From Pseudomonadota bacterium (GTDB lineage: Bacteria > Pseudomonadota > Gammaproteobacteria > Steroidobacterales > Steroidobacteraceae), in contig JAJYFU010000010.1 of NCBI GenBank assembly GCA_021790795.1, positions 1-51,541 of the forward strand: a stretch of DNA of 51,541 nt. The letters are read 5' to 3'. The notes under the pieces were generated by a model. It was not told the DNA's origin. It worked only from the letters and a program-made list of their open reading frames with translations, and searched no databases. Positions 34,360 to 41,564 of this stretch are shown piece by piece. The position numbers and the translations under genes are program-made. How positions within the stretch are numbered: position 1 is the first letter of the stretch; every line of letters begins with the position of its first letter.

Positions 34360-34399
34360 TGATACAAAAAAACTATAGGCGGTCTCGTTTTTGTGTCAA
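34360..34399 (-). promoter_or_regulatory. paaA promoter inside an 11-base inverted repeat (likely PaaX operator)
   Basis: On the minus strand TTGACA (34399-34394), 16 bases, TATAGT (34377-34372): a near-consensus sigma-70 promoter. The same stretch is bounded by TGATACAAAAA (34360-34370) and TTTTTGTGTCA (34388-34398), inverted repeats that agree at 10 of 11 positions. The repeat covers the -10 and overlaps the -35, which fits repression by the divergently encoded PaaX. Confidence 0.65.
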
Positions 34400-34450
34400 G
34401 CGGATTCGTGGCAGAATGTGCGCATCCCGTCTCTTGACCTCCAGCGGCAC

Positions 34451-35374
34451 ATGGATTCGACCCACGGCGCGCAGCCCGCGATCGAGGCGCTTCGGCGCCG
34501 CTTCCGCGCGCAGCGCCCGCTGCGCAGCGGTTCGCTGCTGATGACGATCTTCGGTGACGCGATCGCCCTGCGCGGCGGGCGCATCACGCTGGGGAGCCTG
34601 ATCCGGCTGGCCGGGCCCTTCGGGCTGGCCGAGCGGCTGGTACGCACCGCGGTGGCGCGGCTCGCGGCCGACAATTGGCTGGTCGCGGTCCGGGAGGGGC
34701 GGCGCAGCGAATACCGTCTCACCGGTACGGGGCGCGCCGTTTTCGCCGAGGCGACTGCGCGCATCTACGCCCCGAATCCGAGCGAGTGGGACGGGCGCTG
34801 GACGCTGCTGGCGCTGGAGCCGGGACGCCCCGCGCGCACCGGGCTGCGCGAGGCGCTGCGGTGGCTCGGCTTCGGGCAGATCACCTCCGGGCTCTATGTG
34901 CATCCGGCGCTCACCTGCGAGCAAACGCGCGCATGGCTCGCGATGCGCGGCTGGGCCGAGGCGGGCTGGCTGTTCGAGAGCCGGGGCGAGAGCCGCCAGG
35001 CCGACCGTCGCTGCGTAAGCCTGGCATGGGATCTCGACCAGCTCGCGCGCCGCTACCGCAAGTTCCACGACACCTTTGCGCCAATCGGAGCAGCGCGGGA
35101 CCTGCGTGCGGTCTCGCCGCAATCGGCTTTCGCGGTGCGCACGTTATTGATCCACGAATACCGCAAGATCCATCTGCGCGACCCGCTGCTGCCGCCGGCC
35201 CTGCTGCCGGAGAGTTGGATCGGAATCCAGGCTTACGCCTTGTGCGCCCGGCTGTATACCGCGGTGTTCGCCGCGGCCGAGCAGCACCTGAGCGAGTACG
35301 GCGCGACGCTGCGCGGTCCCCTGCCGCCGGCCGGCCCCGAGGCGCAGGCCCGATTCGGCGGGCCGATCCGCTAG
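34451..35374 (+). CDS. paaX: Phenylacetate catabolism repressor PaaX
   Basis: GntR-like repressor released by phenylacetyl-CoA. The 307-residue product shows the PaaX signature '[56 protein letters not shown]', the N-terminal winged helix, followed by '[12 protein letters not shown]' and the central 'WTLLALEP'. The C-terminal domain has '[38 protein letters not shown]', also typical. It is divergent from paaA, with the inverted repeat at 34360-34398 between them; no strong ribosome site precedes the ATG at 34451. A CAGAAT at 34412-34417 may be its -10. Confidence 0.94.
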   Translation: MDSTHGAQPAIEALRRRFRAQRPLRSGSLLMTIFGDAIALRGGRITLGSLIRLAGPFGLAERLVRTAVARLAADNWLVAVREGRRSEYRLTGTGRAVFAEATARIYAPNPSEWDGRWTLLALEPGRPARTGLREALRWLGFGQITSGLYVHPALTCEQTRAWLAMRGWAEAGWLFESRGESRQADRRCVSLAWDLDQLARRYRKFHDTFAPIGAARDLRAVSPQSAFAVRTLLIHEYRKIHLRDPLLPPALLPESWIGIQAYALCARLYTAVFAAAEQHLSEYGATLRGPLPPAGPEAQARFGGPIR

Positions 35375-35384
35375 GCCAGATCCG

Positions 35385-36050
35385 CTACCAGGTGTTGGGC
35401 TCCCAGCTCCGCTCCGTGCCGTTGGAGAGCTCGCCGGTCACGATGGTGTTGGCGTCCTTGTAATAGTGCGGCGGCACGGGCAGATTCAGCGGCGCCGGAG
35501 ATCCGTCCATGACGCGGCCGGCAAGGTCGTAGCGCGAGCCGTGACAGGGACAGTAATACCCGCCCGGCCAGCTGGCCCCGAGCAGCGGATCGCCGACCTG
35601 CGCGTGCAGCTTGGGCATGCAGCCGAGGTGCGTGCAGATGCCCACCACGACCAGATACTCCGGGATGATGGAGCGTTGAATCGGGTTCCAACCGGGCAGG
35701 TTGGCCGGCTGCTGGTCCTGCCGGGAAAGCGGGTCCTTCAATTGCCCGTTGAGCGTCGGCAGGGCTTTCAGCTCCGCCTCGGTGCGGCGCAGCACGAAGA
35801 TCGGCCGCCGCCGCCAGGAGGCGATCAGCATGTGCCTGGGTTTCAGTTTCGAGATGTCGATGGTAGCCGGCGCACCGAGGGCGCGCGCGGTTGCATTCGG
35901 CTCGAGCGATTCGACGAACGGTGTCGCGGCAAGTGCCACCCCGACGGCACCCACTGCCGCGGTCGCCGCGGTGAGCATGCGTCGTCGGGCCAGATCCGGT
36001 TCCGAGTCGTCGCTCGGCGCGCCGGGCATCGCGGTGGCGCCCTCGCTCAT
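35385..36050 (-). CDS. petA: Rieske [2Fe-2S] subunit, cytochrome bc1-type, standing alone
   Basis: A 221-residue Rieske protein. A twin-arginine signal-anchor 'ARRRMLTAATAAVGAVGVALAATPF' (about 21-45) directs Tat export. The cluster ligands are C139, H141 and C144 ('CTHLGC') with C167, C169 and H170 ('CPCHGS'). The remaining segments ('RRPIFVLRRTEAEL', 'WNPIQRSIIPEYLVVVGICTHLGCMP') match ubiquinol-cytochrome c reductase iron-sulfur subunits. ATG 36050 is preferred because GGAG lies 9 bases upstream. Normally cytochrome b and c1 genes follow; here they do not, and the gene sits 114 bases downstream of the 2-oxoacid dehydrogenase E2 gene. It could be a second copy or replace an absent one in the bc1 operon. 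Confidence 0.9.
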   Translation of the reverse strand: MSEGATAMPGAPSDDSEPDLARRRMLTAATAAVGAVGVALAATPFVESLEPNATARALGAPATIDISKLKPRHMLIASWRRRPIFVLRRTEAELKALPTLNGQLKDPLSRQDQQPANLPGWNPIQRSIIPEYLVVVGICTHLGCMPKLHAQVGDPLLGASWPGGYYCPCHGSRYDLAGRVMDGSPAPLNLPVPPHYYKDANTIVTGELSNGTERSWEPNTW

Positions 36051-36164
36051 GCGGGTGTTCTCCAATGGAGCACTCCGGGAATGGTAACGCTCCAGGGCGG
36101 CCCCGTCACTAGATGTCCGCCCCCGCCCCGCTGCGCCCCGTTCCAGTGCGGCAGGCGCGGGACC

Positions 36165-37403
36165 TCAATCCGTCCAGCGCCCCAGGCGCTCCGTGAAGAC
36201 CTGCATGAACCGGTTCGCCCGCTCCCCGTCCATGACACGATGGTCGATGGTCAGGGTGGCATAGCAGCGCGGCCGGATCTCGATGTGATCCTCGCCCGGG
36301 CTTTCCATGACCACGGCACGCTTCTCCAGCTTCCCGACGCCCAGAATCGCGGCCTGTCCGCGAGGCAGGATGATCGGCGTCGCAAACAGGCTGCCGCTGA
36401 CGCCGTGGTTGGAAAGTGTGAACGTGCCGCCGCGCACGTCCTCGGGATCGAGGCCACCGGCGCGCGCTCGGCGTACCAACTCCTCGATTCCGCGCGCGGT
36501 CTGCTCCAGATCGAGCGCCTCGGCTGACCGCAGCACCGGCACGACGAGCCCGTCGGGCGCCGCCGTACCTATGCCGAAATTGACGCCCTCGTAGAGTTCC
36601 AGGGCCTCATCGGTCCAGCGACTGTTGGCTTCCGGCACCGCCTTGATGGCCTCCACGGCCGCGCGCACGAAATACGCCGTGAGAGTCAGCGATATGCCGC
36701 GCTCCGCCAACGCCTCGCGATGGCGCCGGCGATGCTCCAGCACCGCCGCGAGATCGACCTCGAACACGGTCGTCACGTGCGGCGCGGTGCGCAGGAGACT
36801 CTCGACCATGCGTGCGGCGATGCGCGTGCGCACCGCGCTGTGCGCCACTCGCCGCACCTCGGGACCACCGACCGCGAGCCGCTCGCCCCGCGCAGCGGCC
36901 GCGCCTTGCGCCGGCATGCCGGCCGGTGAGCCCGGAAGTCCCAACACATCGTCCACCGTGATCCGCCCGCCGGAACCGGTGCCCCGGACCTGCGCGGCCG
37001 TGAGGCCGCGCTCGGCGAGCAGCCGCCGCACCGCCGGACTCACTCGGTTCGGATCGGCGCCCGGGGCCGCGGCCGGTGCGCTCGGCCCTGCTCCGCCCGC
37101 CGCCATGCTCGACCCTGCCGCGCCCGCCGGCACGCCCGAGTGCTGCGTCTGGCGGTCAGCCGGCGCAATGCGGCCCAGCAGCGCCCCCGGAGCCACCTCG
37201 TCTCGCTCGGCCTTGAGGATCTCGCTGAGCACACCCGAGGCCGGCGCAGCGACTTCCACGGTCACCTTGTCGGTTTCCAGCTCGATGAGCGGCTCGTGCT
37301 CGCTCACCGGTTCCCCGAGCGCCTTCAGCCAGCGCAGCACCTGCGAGCGGGTGCCCTCCGCCTGCTCCGCCGGCGCGCGCACCTCGACTGACGGTTCGAA
37401 CAT
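36165..37403 (-). CDS. bkdB: Dihydrolipoamide acyltransferase (E2) of a branched-chain 2-oxoacid dehydrogenase
   Basis: Core acyltransferase of the complex. The 412-residue product has one lipoyl domain with the lipoylated lysine K46 in 'ELETDKVTVEV', a proline/alanine-rich linker, an E3/E1-binding domain ('VSPAVRRLLAERGLTAAQVRGTGSGGRITVDDV', about 120-155) and the catalytic domain ending in 'DHRVMDGERANRF' (His388, Asp392). Lipoyl and linker features resemble branched-chain rather than pyruvate enzymes, but substrate preference cannot be fixed from sequence. The start is two bases after the E1 stop. No E3 (lipoamide dehydrogenase) gene is in the window. Confidence 0.88.
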   Translation of the reverse strand: MFEPSVEVRAPAEQAEGTRSQVLRWLKALGEPVSEHEPLIELETDKVTVEVAAPASGVLSEILKAERDEVAPGALLGRIAPADRQTQHSGVPAGAAGSSMAAGGAGPSAPAAAPGADPNRVSPAVRRLLAERGLTAAQVRGTGSGGRITVDDVLGLPGSPAGMPAQGAAAARGERLAVGGPEVRRVAHSAVRTRIAARMVESLLRTAPHVTTVFEVDLAAVLEHRRRHREALAERGISLTLTAYFVRAAVEAIKAVPEANSRWTDEALELYEGVNFGIGTAAPDGLVVPVLRSAEALDLEQTARGIEELVRRARAGGLDPEDVRGGTFTLSNHGVSGSLFATPIILPRGQAAILGVGKLEKRAVVMESPGEDHIEIRPRCYATLTIDHRVMDGERANRFMQVFTERLGRWTD

Positions 37404-37405
37404 GG

Positions 37406-39517
37406 CTACACGCTCGCCAGCGCCCGGATGGCGCGCGTGATGGACTCGACGCCCGGCACCACCGCCGTCAGCAGCACCGGGCTGTGCGGGCTCGGGATGT
37501 CGGGCATCGTCAGGCGCTCGATCGGGGCATCCAGGCTGAAGAATGCCTCACGGGCCAGTGTCGCGGCGACCTCCGCGCCGAACCCGGCGCTCAGCGTGTC
37601 CTCGTGCACGATCAGACAGCGCCGCGTCTTGCGCACCGACTCCAGCACCGCCGCGCGATCCCACGGCGAGAGCGTGCGCAGATCGAGAATCTCCACCTGC
37701 ACGCCCGAGGCATCGGCGGCGAGCTCGCAGCGCTCGAGCATCGCTCCCCAGGTCACGACGGTCAGCTCCGAGCCCTCCCGCACCCGATGCGCCTTGCCGA
37801 ACGGCAGCAGGTAGGCATCACCGGGGTACGGCCGGCGCGCCCACGCGCCATCGAGGAGCATGCGGTGCTCGAGAAACAACGTCGGCTCGTTGCCGCGCAG
37901 CGCCGCGCGCAGCAGTCCGACCGCATCCTCGGCATTGGACGGCACGGCCACGCGCCAGCCGATTCCGTGCACCCAGGCGACCTCGTTGGTCTGGCTATGC
38001 CACGGATCGCCGCACTTGAGAAAGCCCACGGGCATGCGCACGACCATGGGCGCCGCGAATCGGTTGGCGGTGCGCCAGCGCATCGTGCCGCAGTCATTCA
38101 GCTGCTCGGTGGCCGGATCGGCGTATTTGCGGAACTGGATCTCCGGCACCGGCAGCAGTCCCGCGAGCGCAAGGCCCACGGCGCGGCCAATGATGCCCTC
38201 CTCGGACAGGCTGGTATCGAACACTCGCGCCGCGCCATGTCTGTCCTGCAGACCGAGCGTCGCGCCGTGCACTCCGCCCTTCGGGCCGACGTCCTCGCCG
38301 AACACCACCATGCGCGGATTCAACGCCAGCTCGACATCGAGCGTGCGCCGTATCGCGGTCAACATGTTGACGCGGTTCGGCTCCGGCTCGGCCCGTGCGC
38401 TGCCCGGCGGGAAGGTCACCGCCAGAGGCGCCAGTCCGCCCTGCTCCTGCAGCTCGAGGCGCCCATCGGCATCCTGTTCGGTGAACACGTAGCGCGTCAC
38501 GCGGCCCGGGTCCGGCGATGGGCGCTCGAGTGCGCGCTCGAGCGCCTGCTCCACGGCGCGCACCGCCTCCCGCTCGATCTGCCGCCAGGCGCCGTCGGAC
38601 AACCGTTGAGGAACCAGGTGGCGATACAACCGCTGCAGGGGATCGTCGCTGCGCTCGCGCGCGAGCGTCTCGGCGGACTTGTACGCCTGGGTATCCTGAC
38701 CGGAATGGCCGCAGAGCCGCGGCACCGTCAGGCGCAGCAGCGCCGGGGCACGCTGCTCGCGCACGAACCGCACCGCCGAGGCGATCCGCTCGGCCGCCTC
38801 GAGCGGATCGGCGCCGTCGCCCTCGCAGATCGACAGGCCCGAGAACGCGCGCAAGTTGGCGGCAATATTGCCTCCCGGAGTCTGCAGCTGCGAGCTCACC
38901 GAGATGCCGAAACCGTTGTCCTCGACGTAAAAGAGCATCGGCAGACGCAGCGTCGTCGCCAGAGTGAGCGCCGACCAGAAACCCGCAGTGGCCACCGAGG
39001 CGTCACCACCGAGCACCACGGCGATGCTGCGCGCGTAGTCGGCCTCGCCGAGCGTGCCGTGATGGTAGCCAATGCCTTGCGCCCAGCCGGCCGCCGGGGT
39101 GTACTGCGCGCCAACGCCGCCACAAGCCGGCAGCACGGTGACCGCGCCACGCCCCGGTTTGTTGAACACCACCCCGATGTCACGGCCGTCGCTGAAGCCT
39201 CCGGAGCGCGCCAGGGGACCGGCTGCGGCATCCTCCAGATCCACGCCCACGGCAAGCATCAGGGGACGGGAGCGGTAGTAGACGCTCACGCCGTCATGCG
39301 GATCGGTCAGCTGCAGTCCGAGCAGGATCTGCGCCAGGTCGTGACCGCGGGCCGAGAATTGGTACAGCACCTGCCGCGAGGGCAGCAACCGTGTCTCCTC
39401 GATGTCATCGAGTGCCCGGGATTGCTGCAGCAGGCGCGTCACCCGCTGCCAGTCGGGTTGCGTGTCGAACCGCGGAAGGCGCCCGGAGAGCGCCGTCGAA
39501 GAGGCCGAGACCGCCAT
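37406..39517 (-). CDS. 2-oxoacid dehydrogenase E1, alpha and beta subunits fused in one chain
   Basis: Thiamine-diphosphate decarboxylase component, 703 residues. The N-terminal alpha half has the ThDP motif 'GGDASVATAGFWSALTLATTLRLPMLFYVEDNGFGIS' (170-206). The C-terminal beta half (from about residue 380) has 'NRVNMLTAIRRTLDVELALNPRMVVFGEDVGPKGGVHGAT' and 'DPWHSQTNEVAWVHGIGWRVAVPSNAEDAVGLLRAAL'. The phosphorylation-loop histidines expected in the alpha half lie around 'YHHGTLG'. Most bacteria encode the halves separately; the fusion is uncommon but known. ATG 39517 has GGAG 5 bases upstream. It forms an operon with E2 and is divergent from an Lrp-type gene, which suggests branched-chain keto acid (Bkd) function. 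Confidence 0.88.
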   Translation of the reverse strand: MAVSASSTALSGRLPRFDTQPDWQRVTRLLQQSRALDDIEETRLLPSRQVLYQFSARGHDLAQILLGLQLTDPHDGVSVYYRSRPLMLAVGVDLEDAAAGPLARSGGFSDGRDIGVVFNKPGRGAVTVLPACGGVGAQYTPAAGWAQGIGYHHGTLGEADYARSIAVVLGGDASVATAGFWSALTLATTLRLPMLFYVEDNGFGISVSSQLQTPGGNIAANLRAFSGLSICEGDGADPLEAAERIASAVRFVREQRAPALLRLTVPRLCGHSGQDTQAYKSAETLARERSDDPLQRLYRHLVPQRLSDGAWRQIEREAVRAVEQALERALERPSPDPGRVTRYVFTEQDADGRLELQEQGGLAPLAVTFPPGSARAEPEPNRVNMLTAIRRTLDVELALNPRMVVFGEDVGPKGGVHGATLGLQDRHGAARVFDTSLSEEGIIGRAVGLALAGLLPVPEIQFRKYADPATEQLNDCGTMRWRTANRFAAPMVVRMPVGFLKCGDPWHSQTNEVAWVHGIGWRVAVPSNAEDAVGLLRAALRGNEPTLFLEHRMLLDGAWARRPYPGDAYLLPFGKAHRVREGSELTVVTWGAMLERCELAADASGVQVEILDLRTLSPWDRAAVLESVRKTRRCLIVHEDTLSAGFGAEVAATLAREAFFSLDAPIERLTMPDIPSPHSPVLLTAVVPGVESITRAIRALASV

Positions 39518-39587
39518 GGACGCTCCGAAAGCGAACGAATGAGCCTGCCTGGAACACAGTCTATGCGCCAACCCGCGAAATTATCTT

Positions 39588-39632
39588 GCAATTATTGCTG
39601 TTTTAAACGCTTTTCTGGCAATATTCTTGCCA
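39588..39632. promoter_or_regulatory. Two inverted repeats in the E1/lrp divergent region
   Basis: GCAAT-T-ATTGC (39588-39598) and TGGCAA-TATTC-TTGCCA (39616-39632), centres 31 bases apart, about three helical turns. They lie in an unusually A+T-rich patch between the E1 and Lrp-type genes and overlap possible promoter elements on both strands. Likely binding sites for the Lrp/BkdR-type product. Confidence 0.55.
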
Positions 39633-39658
39633 TTCTTGACCCCCGCTGGAGCCGCCCG

Positions 39659-40135
39659 GTGACACGCCCGCTCGACCGTCTCGATTGCCGGATCCTCGAA
39701 GCGCTGCAGCTCGAGGCTCGCATCACCAACCAGGATCTCGCCAAGCGAGTGGGCCTCTCGCCCGCGCCGTGCTGGCGGCGGTTGAAGCGCCTGGAGACCG
39801 AGGGGGTCATCGCCGGGTATGCGACGCTGCTGTCGGCCTCGGCGATCGGCCTGCCCATCCAGGCATACGCGCAGGTCTCGCTCGAGAACCACCATGCGGA
39901 AACCGTGGCCGCCTTCGACCGGCTGGTGCGCGAGCGTCCCGAGGTGCTCGAATGCCACGCCATGAGCGGCACCAACGACTACCTGGTGCGCATCGTGGCG
40001 GCGAGCATGGAGGCCTACGAGCGGTTCCTGTCGGCCCACGTGCTGCAGTTGGCGGGGGTGCGCGCGGTGAACACCAGCTTCGTGCTGCGCACCCAGAAGT
40101 CCACTACCCGGCTACCGCTGCAGGCTCCGGGATGA
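39659..40135 (+). CDS. Lrp/AsnC-family regulator, BkdR-like
   Basis: A 158-residue Lrp/AsnC protein. The N-terminal helix-turn-helix is 'LDRLDCRILEALQLEARITNQDLAKRVGLSPAPCWRRLKRLETEGVIAGY' and the C-terminal RAM domain includes 'VLECHAMSGTNDYLVRIVAASMEAYERFL'. GTG 39659 is chosen as start, with GGAG 8 bases upstream. It is divergent from the 2-oxoacid dehydrogenase operon. In Pseudomonas, BkdR is an Lrp-type activator of the bkd operon that responds to branched-chain amino acids, and the same arrangement is seen here, so autoregulation and activation from the paired repeats at 39588-39632 are a reasonable inference. Confidence 0.9.
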   Translation: MTRPLDRLDCRILEALQLEARITNQDLAKRVGLSPAPCWRRLKRLETEGVIAGYATLLSASAIGLPIQAYAQVSLENHHAETVAAFDRLVRERPEVLECHAMSGTNDYLVRIVAASMEAYERFLSAHVLQLAGVRAVNTSFVLRTQKSTTRLPLQAPG

Positions 40136-40212
40136 GCTGTCGATCTGCGGCGGCAAGCGCTGCAGAGCCCGAGTGCAAACAGCCCGAGATCCGCAATGCC
40201 CCGGCGGTCGTG

Positions 40213-40968
40213 TCAACCAGCGCTCGAGGCGCGCGCTCGGCCGGATACGCTCGACGCCTGGACCCGCCCCGCGGGGCCCGCAGACCGGCGGGCCAGCGTC
40301 GCGACGTGGCCGTGAGCATGACCCGGCAACGACGCCACGTAGTCGGCCAGCGCCCTGTCCTCTTTGGCATGCAGGGTCGTGCAGATTCCGTGCATGATCA
40401 GGACATAGCGCATGTTGGTTCTGAACGCGTTGAGCTGCTTCAGGACGTACTCGGCGTGCTGACCCGCCAGGCGCGGGAAGCTCGCATTGCCGAGCCCATT
40501 GGGACCGTGGCAGGCCGCGCAGGCCGGCACGCCCTGCGCCGGGATGCCTTCATGGTAGATCCGGTCGCCCGCGAGGATCTCCGCCGCGGGATGTGACGTT
40601 CCGGGACTGGGCGTCTGCCGCGAGAAGTACTTCGCCAGCGCGGCGATGGTTCCATTGGAAAGCCGGCTCGCCATGCCCCACATGTAGCCCACCGCGTACG
40701 CGTCGCCCCGCGAGCGGTTGCGGAACTCCTTGAGCTGCTGCTCGATGTACCAGGACTTCTGCCCGGCGAGGTTTGGGAACATCGGGTTCTTGCTGACGCC
40801 GGCGACCCCATGACAGGCGCCGCAGACGCCGACGGCCAGATCCCGAGTCCGCGATGCGGACGTATGCGCCCCCTGCGCCAGAGCCGGGGCACTCGCCAAG
40901 GCAAGCACCGCTACCGACGCGGCCAGCAGACCACCCCGTAACCAGATTCTCGCGTTATCGAATCGCAT
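40213..40968 (-). CDS. Diheme cytochrome c (cytochrome c4-like), periplasmic
   Basis: A 251-residue exported cytochrome. The Sec signal 'LLAASVAVLALASAPALAQ' is near residues 14-32. Two heme c motifs are present, 'CGACH' (C49, C52, H53) and 'CAACH' (C150, C153, H154). Each half has the cytochrome c4 pattern 'FPNLAGQ...YI..QL..F..' or 'FPRLAGQHAEYVLKQLNAFRTN', with candidate methionine ligands in 'YMWGMA' and 'VLIMHG'. It may transfer electrons to a terminal oxidase. The C-terminal tail beyond about residue 220 is low-complexity and Ser/Arg/Ala-rich. A possible FNR/ANR box lies 78 bases upstream. Confidence 0.87.
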   Translation of the reverse strand: MRFDNARIWLRGGLLAASVAVLALASAPALAQGAHTSASRTRDLAVGVCGACHGVAGVSKNPMFPNLAGQKSWYIEQQLKEFRNRSRGDAYAVGYMWGMASRLSNGTIAALAKYFSRQTPSPGTSHPAAEILAGDRIYHEGIPAQGVPACAACHGPNGLGNASFPRLAGQHAEYVLKQLNAFRTNMRYVLIMHGICTTLHAKEDRALADYVASLPGHAHGHVATLARRSAGPAGRVQASSVSGRARASSAG

Positions 40969-41045
40969 GGCGGACGATGACTTGATTCCTGATATGTGCG
41001 TTGCGCTTCACGGTTGGATGCTGGCATATGCACTTCCTCGAACCC

Positions 41046-41059
41046 TTGACATTAATCAA
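41046..41059. promoter_or_regulatory. Possible FNR/ANR box upstream of the diheme cytochrome gene
   Basis: TTGAC-ATTA-ATCAA, one mismatch from TTGAT-N4-ATCAA. It stands 78 bases upstream of the cytochrome start on the other strand. The nearest -10-like sequence (CATATG, 41025-41030) is somewhat too close for a standard class II arrangement. The rest of 40969-41240 has no gene that I can support. Confidence 0.35.
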
Positions 41060-41240
41060 ATCTCCATGCGCCATCCGGACTCGCATTCCCAGCCCAAGAG
41101 AAGACCCGAGGCGTGCGCTCGGCAATCGGATCACGACCCCGCGGCGCACCGGCGGCGAGGCGGACACGCTCGAGACGCTGCACCGCGGCATCGAGCCGTC
41201 AACGCGCGGCCGGGCCCGGGAACGAGACCGACGCATTCAC

Positions 41241-41564
41241 GCGGTGCGCACCCGCGAGATCGCCACGCTGCGCGCCCTCGGATTCGCCCGTACCGTGGTG
41301 TTGCTGTCGGTGCTGCTGGAAGTGCTGGCGCTGGCCCTCGTCGGGGGGGTATGCGGCGGCGCGCTGGCGTATGCAGTGTTCAACGGATTGCGGGCAACCA
41401 CCTACAACCAGTTCAGCGTCGTCGCATTCCGTTTCGCCGTCACGCCGCACCTGATCGCCGTGCGCCTGGCCTACGCCCTCGTCCTCGGATTGATCGGCGG
41501 CCTGCTGCCTGCGATCCGGGCCGCGCGACTGTCCATCGCGGCCGGCCTGCGCCGCGAGTCAGGC
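41241..41564 (+). pseudogene. 3' fragment of an FtsX/MacB-like ABC permease gene
   Basis: About 108 codons translate to the C-terminal end of an FtsX-family permease: 'VRTREIATLRALGFARTVVLLSVLLEVLALALVGGVCGGALAYAVFNGL' and 'FRFAVTPHLIAVRLAYALVLGLIGGLLPAIRAARLSIAAGLRRE', with two or three hydrophobic segments. The roughly 280 N-terminal residues and the first C-terminal membrane helix are missing in all plus-strand frames. The sequence upstream (41100-41240) gives only low-complexity, charged protein. The fragment runs directly into the 3' end of the thiolase gene without its own stop, so it looks like a remnant truncated at both ends by rearrangement. The cognate ATPase gene is absent. Confidence 0.7.

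Noticed and set aside
37484-39658. Long plus-strand frame running into the Lrp-type gene
   Set aside because: It is antisense to the fused E1 gene and has shadow-frame composition. The Lrp family begins at residue 'TRPLDRLD', with a GTG and ribosome site at 39659.
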